Of a stretch of 64,000 bases of DNA, positions 22,046 through 36,289 are shown in pieces. This stretch comes from Bolinopsis microptera (Eukaryota; Ctenophora; Tentaculata; Lobata; Bolinopsidae). A model generated the notes under the pieces. It saw nothing but the letters and a program-made list of their open reading frames with translations. It was not told where the DNA came from and made no database searches. The stretch covers positions 1,364,001-1,428,000 of the forward strand of contig NC_087083.1 of the NCBI RefSeq assembly GCF_026151205.1, in the 5' to 3' direction. The translations under genes and the position numbers were made by a program. The stretch's first letter is position 1. The number at the start of each line of letters is the position of its first letter.

Positions 22046-23335
22046 ATCCAGGATTGAATATAATTGAGCTGGAAAGGGCTAGATCTTGGGTAGTAGTATC
22101 TATATGACAACTCTGAACATAGAAGCAATAAAATAAGAAGTAACTGCAGTTAAAAATTGAAGACAAATGTATTATGTTGGTTATAAAATGTTATTAAAAT
22201 GTAAATCGAGTTAATGATATAATACTTTCAGAATACAACAAATTACACAATAAAATTACAAAAGTATTTCGCAACAGCGAACAATTCCTCATCTTTGTTG
22301 GAGTTATGCCGTGTAGAAGAAGTTGTACAAAATACCTGCTGTGAAATCCACTTCTTTTTGGAAGGAGTCTTTTCCAAACAGCAAGCCGACCATAAGATAA
22401 ATCTGAACAACCTGTTGTTCCTAATCGCACGAATATTCTTGAACAGAGGGCATTGGGGCGTTCACTCGGGTTTTGAAACCTCTTGAAACCTCTTTAAAAC
22501 CTCTCCAGGGAGCTCTGGATCTCTGAATAATACTGGCGAAAATAGATTCCAGAACACCCACATGATCCTCTGGAATGCGTAATGTGTGTAACTTTGGGGA
22601 AATATCTTCTCACATCTCTGTCAGTCTTCCAGTCAAAGAGGATTAAAGTTGATCGTCTCTCTTGTAGATGTGCAGCTTGAGCAGAACTAATTCAAATAAG
22701 TCTTCGTCCTAGGTACTCTGGTTTACTTCTGTTAAGCATCAACCAAGGACTTCTGATATCATTTCTGAGTCGCCGACAGTGGTTGTTCTGGCAGCACACT
22801 CTTGGCGTTGTAAGTAGTTACGAGTCTCAGTGGGGTAGCCGAATCTGGTTTACGTCCAAATGGAAAGAGTGTTTGATCTGTGAGAGCGAGGTAACGAGTG
22901 GCAGGACCTTTAAGAGTATTGTTCCTTCGGCAACGCCAAGCAGAGTGAAGAGACCTTGTCATCAATTTACTCCTGGTGTAGGATTATCTGTCAAATCAAG
23001 CACTGAGTTGACATCCTTGATCCATCGACACCATTTTGGAACATGGAGAAGTAGGCATACTGTTGAAGAATGCGATCCTTCAATCTTCCCGATATATACT
23101 CTAAGAAACACTTGATCGCTCACTCCCCCTTACATGCCTTTGGCAAGTAACGTCTCACATCCTTGATACGAAAGAACCCCCCCTTAGCAAAGCTCCGTCC
23201 CTTATGTGGTCTACGAGTTCCGAGCATCAGCTCATGTTTACTTCTTAAAGTACAGCTATGATTTACAGAATTTACAGTGAACTCAACCCCATATCTAGCC
23301 CATTTGTGTTGACAATTATATACAATCCATGAAAT
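22046..23335. mobile_element. TIR element A (R)
   Basis: Inverted counterpart of 15432-16718, with ends GGATTGAATATAATTGAGC (22053) and ACAATTATATACAATCC (23309). Its minus-strand reading 22194-22670 gives phrases such as KRLLPKRSGFHSRYFVQLLL, unlike the F1 reading of the same DNA. Confidence 0.5.
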
Positions 23336-23987
23336 CATGGAATCACATCCACTAATTATACGTCACTAAGAGTTTGTTATCGACCCCTCTTGGCCGGATC
23401 AGTTTTTTCTGACCCAAGGTCTCCAGTGGCTCCCACTGTCCTAATCTCTGATTTGGAATCCATTGAATCCGATCCATCTATACGTGATTGACTATTTGAG
23501 ACAGATCGTGCTAGCCGTACACTAACAGCTGTAAACAGTAGCTTCGATCACATCACAGCCTACAGTGCATATAAGAAGCGTATGAACTCAGTTTATCTCA
23601 ATCCAAAAGCGCAACCAATCTCAATTTACCCTCGACCAAGCAAGTCACGAAGGACCATGTCCTGAACTGATTTATATATAACATTCGTCCAATAGATCGA
23701 CATCCAAAGTGAAAATAAACTATGGTCAGAGTTCAGCGTAGATCATATATCAAATTGGAAATGTTACGTATACAAAGTATGCTAGTAAAAGTTCAGATCA
23801 GTCTCTAATTGAATGTGATCGTAATTGAAATTATATCACAATTCCGGACATATGTCCTTTTTTTCTGTAACTTGAGTCTGACAATAGTCGCTGTCGGACA
23901 GATGTCTTGTTACCGTAGCTAATTCTTTCCAAATTTGCGATTTCATAGGAAAACAATTTTAAGTTATGGCAAGAGATTGATTTTTCG

Positions 23988-26900
23988 TGTGAGCAAATTC
24001 GTAACCAAAGGATTGTCTTACAGGAATTGATGTCCATAGTCCCAGGAACCACCAAAAAAAACCGTCCAGCTGAAACTCTAGTGCAAAAATTTTTATAGTA
24101 CTTTTCTCCAGGACCCCATACTGCCCCACCCCTAATATTGGTTATTCGGCTCCCTAAGGTCATGAGATCACCATAGGGGGTGCAAAATGACCGCAATGGC
24201 CACATTATGGCAGGCGAATGAAAGTTTCAGAACAATTGGGGGCTTTATTTCGAATAAATTGAATTTTTCCAATTTTTTCTTCAATTTTATGAAATTTCGA
24301 AAAAAAGACACCGAATTAATTTTTAACGCATATTTCAAATAATACTCGGGAAAATAACTTCAATATAACAAATTAATAATGTAAACTAACAAACAACATA
24401 TTATTTGACCACCCCAGACAGCTATACGACGTACATGCTACCTGTTGAATGTCTTTAAAGTTATCCTACAGTGACCGATTATAAACACATTCATTTGCAT
24501 ATGGATTAAGCCACCCGAATAGTACTGGAAAATTAGGGATGCCTATTGTTGTCAGGTTAGGGCTTCCCACAGTCTCACGAGTTTTTCATGCTGCAAAGGC
24601 TATATAATGGCAGACTCGGTTTTAGAGGAGCTCATCAAACTCGTGTATCCTGGAGACGTCACGCATCTATATCGATGGAGGATCTACTATACAGCGTTTG
24701 AAGCCACTTTCTTATCGACGCCGCTCTTTGTTAGTTCATTAAAGAGGAAGAAGTTACGACGATGAACAAGTAGACTATGAGGTTACATCAACAACTTTGA
24801 ACGAAAAAAATGTTTTAAGCTAAAGACTAAAGCTAATCAGGATCTATCAGAGAAATAACACTGCAGTCTAAAGAACCTGTTTTCAAACAAAGCAAAGCAT
24901 CTCAATGGGTTAACTTATACCACAACATGATAACACTAGTAAAGGCCTTTCATAAGAGCAGAGAGGTTTGCACGACTACAATAAGCATTTATCAGCAGTA
25001 CTTATGATGCTGCCCTACTTCGCGCAGCTGGAGGGGACAGTATGCAAAAGCTTTAAGACTGTATATGGGAGCAATGACTGCTATTTTTAAAGTCAAGTGA
25101 TGGGGCGCTTAAAAGACCTATAAAGACTGGGCTTTCACACGGTTGTTACAACGACCACGAGTGGGCCGAGTGTGGACTGACCACTCATAAGAGCAAGACT
25201 TATGAGTGCAGCCAAAAATCTAGTGGTGGATTAACAATTAGGGGGGAATTGGAATGATATGCGTAATCGATGATCCCGCTCACAATTTAAGGGTGGACCA
25301 CCCTGAATCAGATGGCTTTAATAAAGTCATTTATTGGAGTATTCATTACTAATTCATCGAATCGAGGAGTACGCACCTAAACTGCCATCCAACTCAGATC
25401 TTCCCAAGTCAATCAACAAGAAAAACTGTGATGTATTGGAAAATTATTAACTTGTTTAAAGTACTGTCGACTTTTACAGAATCAGAAGCATAAGACTAAG
25501 TTAATAACATTTTCGACCTGGTCATTATATCACAGCCGGGAACGATGAGGTGGAATCCCTAGAATGTTTGGCCGTTGGGGCTGTCCTTCAACGTGAGCTA
25601 GCTGGGTTAACATTCAACGAAAAGATAAGTTGTTCAAAGGTAAAGTAAAGTAACTTGACACAACTAAGATAGCAGTAAAGTGAATAATCAAAGACGTTGC
25701 GTCGATCTGTTGATAGTGTTTTAACCGTCGAGTACTTGTTGCTATGATAGAGAACTTCAATAGAGGAAATGCCTAACATACGAGTTAACTGATGTGCCGA
25801 TGAGCTTATTTGCTCAATATCAGATGAGGAGAAATCTACTAAAGGCTGCTCTTGTATAAACCGAATCTACACTTAAAATTTGCAGCTACACGATCCACTA
25901 GTCATTGATGGAGTGTTGGGCTAATTCATCCAACTAAGCTCAAGTTAAAGTGGACAATTATGGTGAGGTAGCACATGGAGTAGACTTGAAGCTTATCCCT
26001 AAAAATCGGCAAGATATACTGTGTATTTTTGATGGATATAGCCTTCCTACTAAAGATGCACGACACAAGAGAGAGTAAAAGCGTTTCTGTGCTAATATTG
26101 TCTTGTAAATGAAATCCACCTTTTGTACTGTCACAAAACAACTATTTCTGATAAACAACAATACATAAAAGAACTGATCGACCTTATATCTCAAGCATTT
26201 TTTACTGTAAATGGTAATGAAGTGATCAAGCTTGTAACGATGCCTGATACGAATAAAGCAAAGAAAACATGAAATGTCATTCCCTTGGCGAGTGTGGAAT
26301 TGATGCGCAGAGGATACCTGATTATAGTTCAAGTCTATTAAAACATCATTTCACAGTGACCATCACAATGATATTATCTAATAACGAAGAAGGTAAATAG
26401 TACAATCAAAGAAATATCACGTCAACTAGATCATAAAGAAAAGGAGATACTTCCTCTAATTCATAGTATTTTCAGGTTGTATAGCGTCAGTGGACTGTTT
26501 TTGTTTTAGCACGTTAAAAGTGCTATAGACAGCTCTCACTTTGATGAGCAAGTTCAGTTGGCAACAATACTTTCGGTGAGAGAAATCAAAAGAAAATATT
26601 ATTGAGCAGGCCACTGTTTCTTGACAGTTACATTTATGGGACAAGAAAAAGACTCATTCTGCTTGAGATTCCTAGCAAACAATAAGGATGGTAGCGAAAA
26701 GAGTCTCAATCCGAATAGCTACCACCAACAATAGCTTCAGCAACGAGCAACATCCTTAGAGCTTACTTTACATACCATAACTGAGTCATGCTTAACGCTG
26801 ACAGACTGAATCCCTTGACTACGGCTGAAATTGCTCCTGTGGCACTTACGAACCAGTTGCCACCAGAGTCTAATTTGTGAACTATATAGTTGTACTAGTT

Positions 26901-27508
26901 CTGTCCGAATGTGGAGAAAGGCCTGTATGACTTCAGATGTATCATGTTAGGAAATATGGCTTCAATTGTTTTGCAGCTTGGGACGATGCCATGGTATGAA
27001 CTTGCGCTAACATTAGACATGATAACCTGAAAACAAGCGAATTTTGATTAATATTAACTGTGTATTAATAATTGTCCATGGTACTTACTGAAGAATACAC
27101 AATTAAGACTAACTGAATTTGTTATTTGTAGATAAGGAGTTCTTTTATTAATTAGATTTGAAAATAAGCGTAAAAATAATTTGGTTATATATTTTTTCGA
27201 AATTCAATAAAATTGAGAAAAATTTCGAAAAATCCATTTATTTCGAAAATAATGTACTCCCAATCGTTCTGAACTATCATTCGCCGGCCATAAGTGGCCA
27301 TTGCGGTCATTTTTCACCCCCTATGAGATCTCCAAGACCTCTGGGAGCCGATTAACAATATTATGGAGGGCGTATGGGTTTCCTGGAGAAAATGACTATA
27401 AAAATTATATGCCTAAATGTTTCAGCTGGACGGTTTTATTTTGATGGTTCCTGGGACCATGACAACACATTCCTGTAGACCAAACCTTTGTTACGAATTT
27501 GTTTCCAC
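23988..27508 (+). mobile_element. Long-TIR DNA transposon (R)
   Basis: Inverted counterpart of 11237-14771, with TIRs at 23988-24350 and 27150-27508. The outermost shared word on both sides is AAATTCGTAAC and its complement GTTACGAATTT, which gives the best estimate of the true termini. Confidence 0.75.
24440..27040 (+). pseudogene. Coding region of the long-TIR transposon (R)
   Basis: Plus-strand counterpart of 11700-14326. Readable phrases include LEELIKLVYPGD near the start, FSGCIASVD (26472-26500, a damaged GCDSVS box), LRFLANNKDGSEKSLNPN and, before the cysteine tail, a TVSCLTLTD-like phrase. The frame is broken in many places. Confidence 0.45.
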
Positions 27509-28311
27509 AAGATTGACCCAAAAACACAAATCTTGCCCAAATATTTAGTAAGGTCCCGGGATTAGTAAGTCGTAAATGTAGCTTCGCATGACTCACAATC
27601 TGCGACGTCCGTCCGTGACTTTAATTCCGCTCACTGAAGCACATCTCACAAAACTTGCTACCTATATTCAGTCTAATGCTGTATTTGCCAACTTATAACC
27701 TCGAATCCTACAAGCTTTCTTTGATAGTATAGTAAGCTAACTTTGAATAGAAAATCTTCTTCCTATGCCTTGCAGTTTGCACGTAAACGAGATTAAGGTG
27801 TATCGAAGGAGCGACACAATCGCCCGTGTCGCTCCTGCACAAGGCACACACTCACACTAACCTGGAGGGGGATATTTAAAACATACAAGGATATGAAAGG
27901 GAATTTTATTAGCAGAGCTTCAAAATACTTGTGTAAATTGTCTATCAGCTCACACTGCAACACTAAGCTCTGCTCCTGTCAACTGAGCACTTAAGTCCCT
28001 TATTAGCACAAATATATCTCTCGCATCATTTCAGTGTCAATGTTTAAACTAAACTCACAACGCTCTTAAAATTAAATACATTTATTTGAAAGAATATTAT
28101 TAGTTCCACATATTCTCCCTAACTATCCCAGTTCATCCGATCGTGCTAGTATAAAAGACAAAATGTATCTTACGCATATTAAATATTAGCACGATCAGTG
28201 ATAGTGGCTGAAATATACATTTGCTTGTTATACGTAACAGATAGATAATAACATTTACAGAAGAGTAAAAATGTCAAATGACAACATGTACTTTTTCATC
28301 ATCCGGTCGGA
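27509..28311. other. Non-coding stretch beside the DNA transposon (R)
   Basis: Counterpart of 10433-11236. Nothing was recognised beyond the shared GC-richer patch near 27770-27850. Confidence 0.4.
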
Positions 28312-28560
28312 GTTGGGCCTCAGAAATGAACCCGTTTCTTACTGATTACGAAGTCAATGTTGTGGACTGCTAGATCTAACCTGTTTCTTACTGATCACGA
28401 AAGTCACTTTGACTGATAGATCTAACCTATTTCTTACTGATCGCGTAAGTGATTGTTGCGGCCGGAGGATTGTTTTCCGGTCACCGGATTGATTAATATT
28501 TAATGTTAGCAAATGAATCCGTTTCTTGCTGATCACGAGTGTTGATAGTAATCTCGTTAA
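28312..28560 (-). repeat. About 47-bp minisatellite (R)
   Basis: Inverted counterpart of 10186-10432, with repeated AACCTGTTTCTTACTGATCA and CGAAAGTCA words on this strand. Confidence 0.65.
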
Positions 28561-29130
28561 ACATTTATACTTCATTTGTAATCTCCGTAATCATTTCTAA
28601 AGAAATTGTCTTTATTATTTAGTACAAATTATTGTTATGTAACGAATTGTTTTAGCATCATGACAAATCGATTTGAAAATTATTACATGCAATTTCAAAT
28701 TGTAAAAACTAACTCTACTATAATTCTAGAATAATCTTTGTACATTTACGACCGTCCACGTGAAAGTTGTTAAAACGACATTATTATCGGTTTTGGGTAA
28801 TTATACTTGTGTTAATTATACGTTGTGTTCATTGCGAGCTATATTTAATGGCTGTATACTCGTCGTGAAAGAAATTTTATATGCGATAAAAACTGACTAA
28901 AAAGAATACTATAAGCTTCCCTTTGTGTGGACCACGGCTTTTTATGTTGCTATTAAAATATACAGAAGAATACTTATATTATTATGTAATCCCGTTGGTA
29001 AATCTAATTGTATCCAATCGTTGGATTTTAAAAATTTTCAAATTTCTTATTGTACCTACAATTCTCAGTCTTTCAGATTTCCACGTCTAAAAAACTTCTT
29101 GGAATATACATAAACCCTCAATAGAAACCA
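28561..29130. other. AT-rich non-coding stretch (R)
   Basis: Counterpart of 9611-10185. Nothing was recognised. Confidence 0.45.
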
Positions 29131-29411
29131 ACATCGCACACGAGTACTGTAAAACCCGGGTTAACTACGACCTATTGTCAGCAACTGCGCGCGCGCACAC
29201 GTACCATCCTTATGTGTGCTGATCTGTATTGCCTATTCCTACTTGTGAAACAAGCGCGTCACGCAGTACGCGTGGCACAGGCTATGTGAAACTTCTGAGT
29301 CATCAACTTCTTTCGGAACCCCTTCAAGGACATCGTCGAAGGGATACGAACACTGCATCCTCCCTTAGACATATATTGACATTTAACGGTGATACTCGTA
29401 GAAATATGTTG

Positions 29412-29627
29412 TTGACCTACGTTGCATGCCACTTTGTGCGCGTGAGCGCGCGCCGCCGGAAGGCGGAAAATATCTTTGATATTTGGATACGAATACATAT
29501 ATCAGAAATATTTTTTCTTGAGTGACGATGTCAATCCTACGCATTTCGCGATCTGCTTAAGATCTGTGGGGTTTTTTGCGATAAGCCTTATCTTGATGCG
29601 CCACGACCCATAGTGCAGCGCGCCTAC
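29412..29627. mobile_element. MITE E with target duplication (R)
   Basis: Inverted counterpart of 9100-9302, flanked by AAATATGTTG (29402-29411) and AATATTTGTT (29628-29637). Its ends read CTACGTTGCATGCCAC and GCAGCGCGCCTAC, supporting imperfect terminal inversion. Confidence 0.5.
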
Positions 29628-29849
29628 AATATTTGTTCCAATGAGGTTCCAAAACGCGCTCGTACCTGTTAGGATATAAACCACAAATGACATCCTTCGG
29701 AGGACACGGAGCTTGACGTCAGCATGAGCAATTCCAGGAAATTCACAAATTCATGCTGGATAGACATATTTGGAAAAAAACATCTCTGTTCGGACGTTGA
29801 CGCCGCCCCTAATTCTAGTCTAGTCGGATAATTAAATTCCTTAACGGTG

Positions 29850-29945
29850 GATAACTCGTAAAATATTTGTTCCATTTTCCATTTTACCGCTGACGCGTCC
29901 AATTCAGGGCGCGCGTCCCTGGTAGGTAATAAACCTACAAGATCA
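29850..29945 (-). repeat. GC-rich boundary module, copy 2 (R)
   Basis: Inverted counterpart of 8800-8890. On this strand it reads ACCGCTGACGCGTCCAATTC, GGGCGCGCGTCC and then TGGTAGG with AAACCTAC. It lies immediately upstream of truncated LINE-B. Confidence 0.6.
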
Positions 29946-29959
29946 AAGATAAGTCGAGT

Positions 29960-31105
29960 AATTATATTTTGCACTCAGTTGAAGCCATGCCCCTCAACTC
30001 CTCAGTGAATTACATAGAAGTCCTGTCATAGCAAAAAACTGCATGTACAATGGAATTTGATTGGATCTATCTAAAGCGTTTGACACGATCTCACATGAAA
30101 AACACTTAATAAAACTAGACAACATGGAATACGTGAAACCCAATAACTCATCGTAGTTAGCTCTCTAATAGATATCACTATGCTCTGTAATGGCGAAGAT
30201 CGACAAGCTGCTGTTCTCTTTGGAGTTCCCCAAGGCTTTCTTTTCTCGGACCCTTGCTATTTATAATATTTGTAACGGACTTATTTAGAACATCTGATCT
30301 GGGCAAGTTCATAACTAAATTGCAGATGACACAAACATATTCGTAGTAATGATGTAAAAAAAACTGTATAGAAAGAGCAAACGAAATTCTCCGTTTTACA
30401 CCAGTACATAGATAATAGCAATCTAATACATATAAAATATAAAGAAATGCTGCTACATCACTTCAAACTGTCACGTACCGCTACTGATAAAGAGGCAGTT
30501 TAACGATCAGAATATATTCTAACTCTGAATAATACGTAATACAGCAAGTTATAGAGACCAGTTTTTAGGTTTATTTATGACGATAGCTAAAATGGAGTGT
30601 CCAAATAAGAAGATACAACAACAAATTTCAATGAAAAACAACAATGTTCTTTAGTATCAATTAAAGCAGACAAAAGAATATTTTCTATATAAATATTACT
30701 AGCGACGAACTTATTAGATCAGTATATTAGGGGACATGGAGTAGCAAGAGATTTGACTAAAGGATATACTTTTACAAAGATACGTACGAGGAAGAATCCA
30801 GGTGTGATACAGGATCGGAGAGTGTCAAGACCAAAAGTTACGCACCCACCTTTTGCGCCTGAGTTCTTGGTTGGATAGAAATTTATGCAAACTTGGTCGT
30901 TTATACCTCCAAGTCCCTTTCTTAAAAAGAAGTAGTATTAACTATGTCTAGAGTTTAGCATTCTTTCAATAATAACAATATCCAATAAACTCAATATCAA
31001 TACCAGATAAACCTACCGACTAAATTATTAAATATCATCAATTTAATTCTTCGATAAAAAATTTTATAATTTAAGATATTTAGTAACTAAAAACATACAA
31101 CAGAT

Positions 31106-31107
<2 letters not shown>
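29960..31107 (+). pseudogene. LINE-B, 5'-truncated reverse transcriptase (R)
   Basis: Plus-strand counterpart of LINE-B. Visible blocks are LDLSKAFDTISHEK (near 30063-30110), FGVPQG (30219-30236) and IADDTNIFV (30319-30345, with the catalytic Asp pair), followed by a thumb-like region. The module at 29850-29945 lies immediately upstream. The order and spacing fit a reverse transcriptase fragment; no endonuclease is present. Confidence 0.75.
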
Positions 31108-31162
<55 letters not shown>

Positions 31163-31674
31163 CGCGACACCCACTGAACACCGTCATATAGAGGTTGCGA
31201 CCACCACTTGGGGAGCTTCCTACTGGAACCTACATCGCATTAAGCCCCTTCCCTGAGGGCCACTGGATGATAATACCTGCCAGGTATCAGCCAATCGGGG
31301 GTTGCACTCCTAGAGATTTTACTAACTTGGTCCTAGGGAAGTTCTGGTGTTACCCTGCGCTCAAACACCATGAAAGGATGACCCCGTGTGCTTATAATGC
31401 TGGCTCTTTAGACCGGTGAACGAGGTTTGCTGAAAGGCGGTTGCGGTGTGCTAACGTAGATAGGTGTTGTGTGGGGAACTGTAATTGATACATATCTCCT
31501 TTTGGTGCCTGAGCTAAAACGTGAGGTTTGTGACGCTCACGTGAGGTGGACTCTCACTCAGTCCAGAAATAACGGACATGGGATCCATATTTACGACACA
31601 GGAAATACTGTTCTGATCCAGGGCCAATTCTGCCATTATCACACATTACACACCGGTTGGAGTGTAACTGTGAT
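31108..31674 (-). mobile_element. Retroelement 3' tail with poly(T) on this strand (R)
   Basis: Inverted counterpart of 7016-7629. The poly(T) tract covers 31108-31160 (53 bases) and is followed by the GC-rich conserved tail on the minus strand. Confidence 0.6.
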
Positions 31675-32213
31675 GGTAACTACTATACATTACTCCCATA
31701 AAACTCCCACAATTAGCGATACTCCCATTGCACTCCCACATTGTAACGATACTCCCCATTACACTCCCACAATGTAGCGATACTCCCAAACACTCCAACA
31801 TTGTAGCATACTCCAAATCACTCCGCACCAATGTAGCGATACTCCCATTACACTCCCATATTGTAGCGATACTCCCATTACACACCCACATGTAGCGATA
31901 CTCCCATTCACCCCATATTGTAGCGACTCCCGTTAAAACTCCCACATTGTAGCGATACTCCATTACACTCCCACTTGGTAAGCTGATACTCCATTACAAT
32001 CCCATAATAGTAGCGATGACTCCCTATTACACCCATATTGTAGCGATACTCCCATTACACTCCCACAATGAAGCGATTACTCCCATTACACTCCCATAGT
32101 TGTTATCGATACTCCCCATTACACTCCCACATAGTACGATACTCCATTACACTCCCAGATGTAGCGATACACCCATACACTCCCACATTGTAGCGATACT
32201 CCCATTACACTCT
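31675..32213 (-). repeat. 29-30-bp minisatellite (R)
   Basis: Inverted counterpart of 6490-7015, reading ACTCCCATTACACTCCCACA with TTGTAGCGAT on this strand. Array length and both borders agree with F1, so no gain or loss of whole units is evident between arms. Confidence 0.9.
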
Positions 32214-32730
32214 CCGAGGGGGGCGGCAAATTTGCAAACAGGGGGGCTGCAAAAACCCAGCGGGCTAATTAAGTAGAACTGCAAGCAGAACGTCTAATAT
32301 TATCAATGGTTTATATCCGTTAGGCTTGTCATGATCGAAATACCGCTCCGCGCGTGAGTAGTGTCAAGTGGGAGAGACCAGGTGAGTGTTATTGGTACTA
32401 CGGGAAGCCATTCTGTGCGCGCACCCGCTGTTTATGACTGCGCGCCAATCTTTGCATATATCTGGGCGTTAGTCGATTCGATGCCGTAAGTCCTGGTTAC
32501 ATAAGGGCGCCACTAGCAGCTGTCGGCTCAAAGTAGACCCGAGAGCTGGCTATACAAGGCCCACATGGCTTTTGCTATAGCCTCTTGAGTTAAACTGTTG
32601 ATTCATACCACCATGCATTGGCGAGTCCACTCGCAGCACTAGATTCTTTTATAGACACTAATGCTTCCTCGCCACATAGTGCAATGCGGACAGACAAGAG
32701 CCCTGAAGAACAGTAAAACCTGACAAGGAT
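32214..32730 (-). other. GC-rich block before the minisatellite (R)
   Basis: Counterpart of 5990-6489, on the opposite strand. Confidence 0.45.
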
Positions 32731-32869
32731 TACCTCACCCAACAGATGGTTAAAAAGCCCCAAAATCGATTTAAAGATTATTCTGTCTATAGAACAATCA
32801 TGATAGTAATAGTAAGTTGCGCCGATGCAATTAGACTTGATAACTGCAATTTAAAATTGTTGGATCCAA

Positions 32870-35400
32870 GATCTGTTAAGTCTGCTTGCCTTGCTTGTTA
32901 TAATAGTGCTTTTTTCCTCAGTTTTTATCAAGCTAATGGACGTTTCTAAATCAATGCTGAAGTAAAAAATTTTTTAGAACAGCGTCAAAGCTGGCTGCAT
33001 AACAAAAAGGTATTTGATTTATTTAGGGAGAATAACCGAGACACGTTCACGGTTTGAAATGTGATAGTCTCATAAGGAGTAGGGCATGGTACTTGATAAT
33101 CTTGAAAATCTAAGATGCAGGAATATTTGTACAAGTTTTATCCGTATTATTTTAATCTAATTAAAAATGGGTTTTTGTATGTTTTCCTTTTCAAAGTGTT
33201 TATTGGTCCCAGTTTTGCATACCGTATGGTCTAAGTATTGCACATGTGGATTGTTATCTAAATATAGTCCAGTCGCCAAAAGATCCTATACATGCTTCTG
33301 TGTGATAAAAGACTATCATTGACGGGGTTTATATTTTGGGGGGGGGGGGGGTGATTTTTTCTTTTTGAGGACAACAGCCCCACACCCGTAAACCGGTACC
33401 TGAATGTATTCAAAAAGAGCATTTATATATTTTCAAAAAATAGTTCAGAGGTATCGTAGTGCCGCAGGTCTGCATATTGGCACCAGTCAAAAATAAAAAA
33501 GAACGCAGTGTTTTTACGGATGTAGTGCATTGGCAATACCCAATTATTACTTACTAGCTATCACACACCTAAGAATTTTTATATCTTTGGTAATCCTTGA
33601 CTTTAGTAAAACCTACCAATGATGAATATTGATCAAGAATCACTAGCCGGATAGCAAATGGTCTGTCCGTGCACAGGTTCATCAATATTCAGAGGCAGGT
33701 AAATGTAGTATGCACATTGGACCTTTGATATGAAGTAATTACATTCATGTAAATCGTGAGACATGTTTAAGTACTAAGTAGGCTTTTATGAGAGTTGCTT
33801 CTCTATATGGGTCCTGATATAAGATATTAGTGTCATACAGCATAAAGTAACAAAGTTCATCTCACTGTCTGAAACATTTTTACTATATCGTTCAAATACA
33901 ATAGGAAGAGTAACGGCCCTAGAATTGACCCTTGAGGTACTCCCAAAATTCACGTCCATTGTTTCTGATGGTACATGCGTATACAGTACATACTGCTTTC
34001 TGTTAGTCAAATAGCTATTTAGTCAGGTAAGTGCTGTGCCCCTAATACCGGTGATGAATTTAATTGCATAAAAGAATATCGTTGATCAAGGGTATCCGAA
34101 GGCTTTGCTCCAAGTCATGCATATCCCTAGTACATGTTTTATTTGCTTTGCAGAGACTAGTACGGAGGTCTATAGATTTGTCAGAGCATGGGTGGATATA
34201 ATGGCCTATTCCAATCAAACTTGTAGTCCTGTAGTACAACCTTGTAGATGTGAAGAAAAAAAATGTGAATAAGGCGTTGTTAAATAACCTCTCGAATATC
34301 TGATCCAAATAAAGGTAAATTGATACAGCCGATAATTTTCAGCATTCTTTATTGTCTTTCTTGTAAATGAAATAACTTTACCTGTTTTATAAAAATACTT
34401 GGGAATGAACCACTTTGTAATACAATGTGTTGAAAGCCTAGCAAAAGTACCTGCAATGATTTTGCCGTTTTATACAACAACTACAGGTTGTCAATGGCCT
34501 TACCCATTTGAAAATCTCGGAACACCTCTTAAAATTTTCTCTTCATTAGTTTTCTTCCAGGTATATGGATCTATACCGTAATATAGACATAAACTGACAA
34601 TGAATTCAACTGGTTCCAGAGAAAAACTAGTGTTTTGACAGTACATTTTTAATTGGAGATTACTCAAGCTAGATTTAAATTCACAGAATTTGTTACAATA
34701 ATTCGTCTGCAAGTAACTCTCTGGAGCCACTATGACGAAAAACGTCTTTACATCAGAATAATTTTGCACGGAGTTCCATTATAATTTCCAGGTCTTTTTT
34801 GAGTTCATGCTTGTACTGATCTCAATTTTGAGTAAAGCACAGATCCTATGCCATCTTTATTGAGCTCTTGAAAACTGTCGAATTCCTAGTATATATGTGC
34901 TGTTGGATCCGCCATCAGGTAGTTTAATGTACAAGGTCTTCTTCCATTCGAAATACAACCAGGCTTTCTTGTCGATGAGTTAATATGCCCTAGGGTGATC
35001 CAAGGTTGGTTATGCTATTACGTTAGTGGTTCAAGAGTGAGCAGTTTGCAAGACAAATCTATCTTTCTTGAAATAACTCACGTAAAGATCAAATGTGTTC
35101 AGCTGTGGAGTGGAACCTATCTTAATCGTTTTCTATGTCAAAACAGAGCTTCTCTGAAGTTAGCATTACTATATCTAGTGTATAGTAATTTTGTACTGAT
35201 GAATTCAGGTTTGGCACAGAGTCAGGGGACAGTACAATAAGAGTATATAGGGTGATGGTGGAGATCTGGTTCAATAGAGCTCTTGTGGGTTTTTATCTTT
35301 TGGTTAACTTTCTGTGATTGGACTCGGTATTTTCGTCCCAGCCGAGTGGGACGATGCTTGCTCGCCAGTTAAGCTATACGCAGTAGATGACACTAATTTT
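32870..35400 (-). pseudogene. LINE-A reverse transcriptase ORF (R)
   Basis: This is the inverted counterpart of 3340-5870. A minus-strand open stretch at 33786-34010 carries TNRKQYVLY and SETMDVNFG, the segment between the first catalytic Asp and the GVPQGS block, and then a degraded catalytic-box region. The order of blocks agrees with F1 and F2. It carries a G run at 33339-33353 that the other arms lack. Confidence 0.7.
33339..33353. other. Private G run inside LINE-A (R)
   Basis: A run of about 14 G, with some extra T-rich bases beside it, that is missing from F1 (near 5335) and F2 (near 54620). Confidence 0.55.
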
Positions 35401-36289
35401 CTACCAACCACAAAATATTAAATATAAAAAGTGTCCAGTAGCGCAAAGCGATAATTGATAATATATCGACGCCGGTCCGTCGTGGTGAGAGTTATCTGAA
35501 CCAACAGCAAGCCCCTACGATTGCGTCACCACTGGTGACAAGCATTTTGGTTTGTTGTTTATTGTGTGAAAGGGAACAGTACTGATTAATTCATCATTCG
35601 AATTTTAATAACGACGAGCTATATATACCGTTTCATCTTAGACTAATGGATTCAATCTTTTATTATATGATTAGATTTTATAAACGAACTTGGCATACAA
35701 TAGATTATAATGCGGAGGTTGGCTGGCTCTTCTATAATAAATACGACACTTCAATTTACAAGGAATGCTGCTAGAGATAAGACAAAATGATTTATCAACT
35801 ATACATGCAGCATGAGTAGACTGGTGGATAGCCTCGTAAAAACGATCCGTAAAAGTCAATGCGGACTCGGTCCTTGGTATAGTCTGTCGGAATAATGTCC
35901 ATTAACTAACGTTACTGCTTCGTATTTTAAACCAATAGTGAGTATCTAAAATATGACAGCTTTAAAACCGATTAAGTGATGAAATGAAATGAAATACCTG
36001 ACAAATCACACTCTTATAAGCGCAAAAGCAAGAGTCACTCGTAGTGAAGTATGATTTCTAGAAACTGTTAAATTAATTTTGGCGCTCACAGGTCCTCATG
36101 AAATGATTGCCGGCATAAGGTTCGTAAATGCCAGGGCCCTTCAAGCTTAATTATCAACCTTATGAGCAGTCAACCAACGCGTGGGCTTATTTTTATTATT
36201 GAATGTTTTGAATGTTATTAATAAAATACCAAAATTATAAAAATTTTGTTTTCCAAAAAAATTTGTTTTCTCAAATTTCGACAAAAATT
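35401..36289. other. Unassigned stretch upstream of LINE-A (R)
   Basis: Counterpart of 2401-3339. No coding signal was recognised on either strand. Confidence 0.4.

Noticed and set aside
29885-29935. The module contains CTGACGAGTCC, which resembles the CUGANGA box of a hammerhead ribozyme.
   Set aside because: The required GAAA box after the second stem is absent in all copies, and several copies have GGACGAG instead of CTGACGAG. No cleavage-site helix could be drawn.
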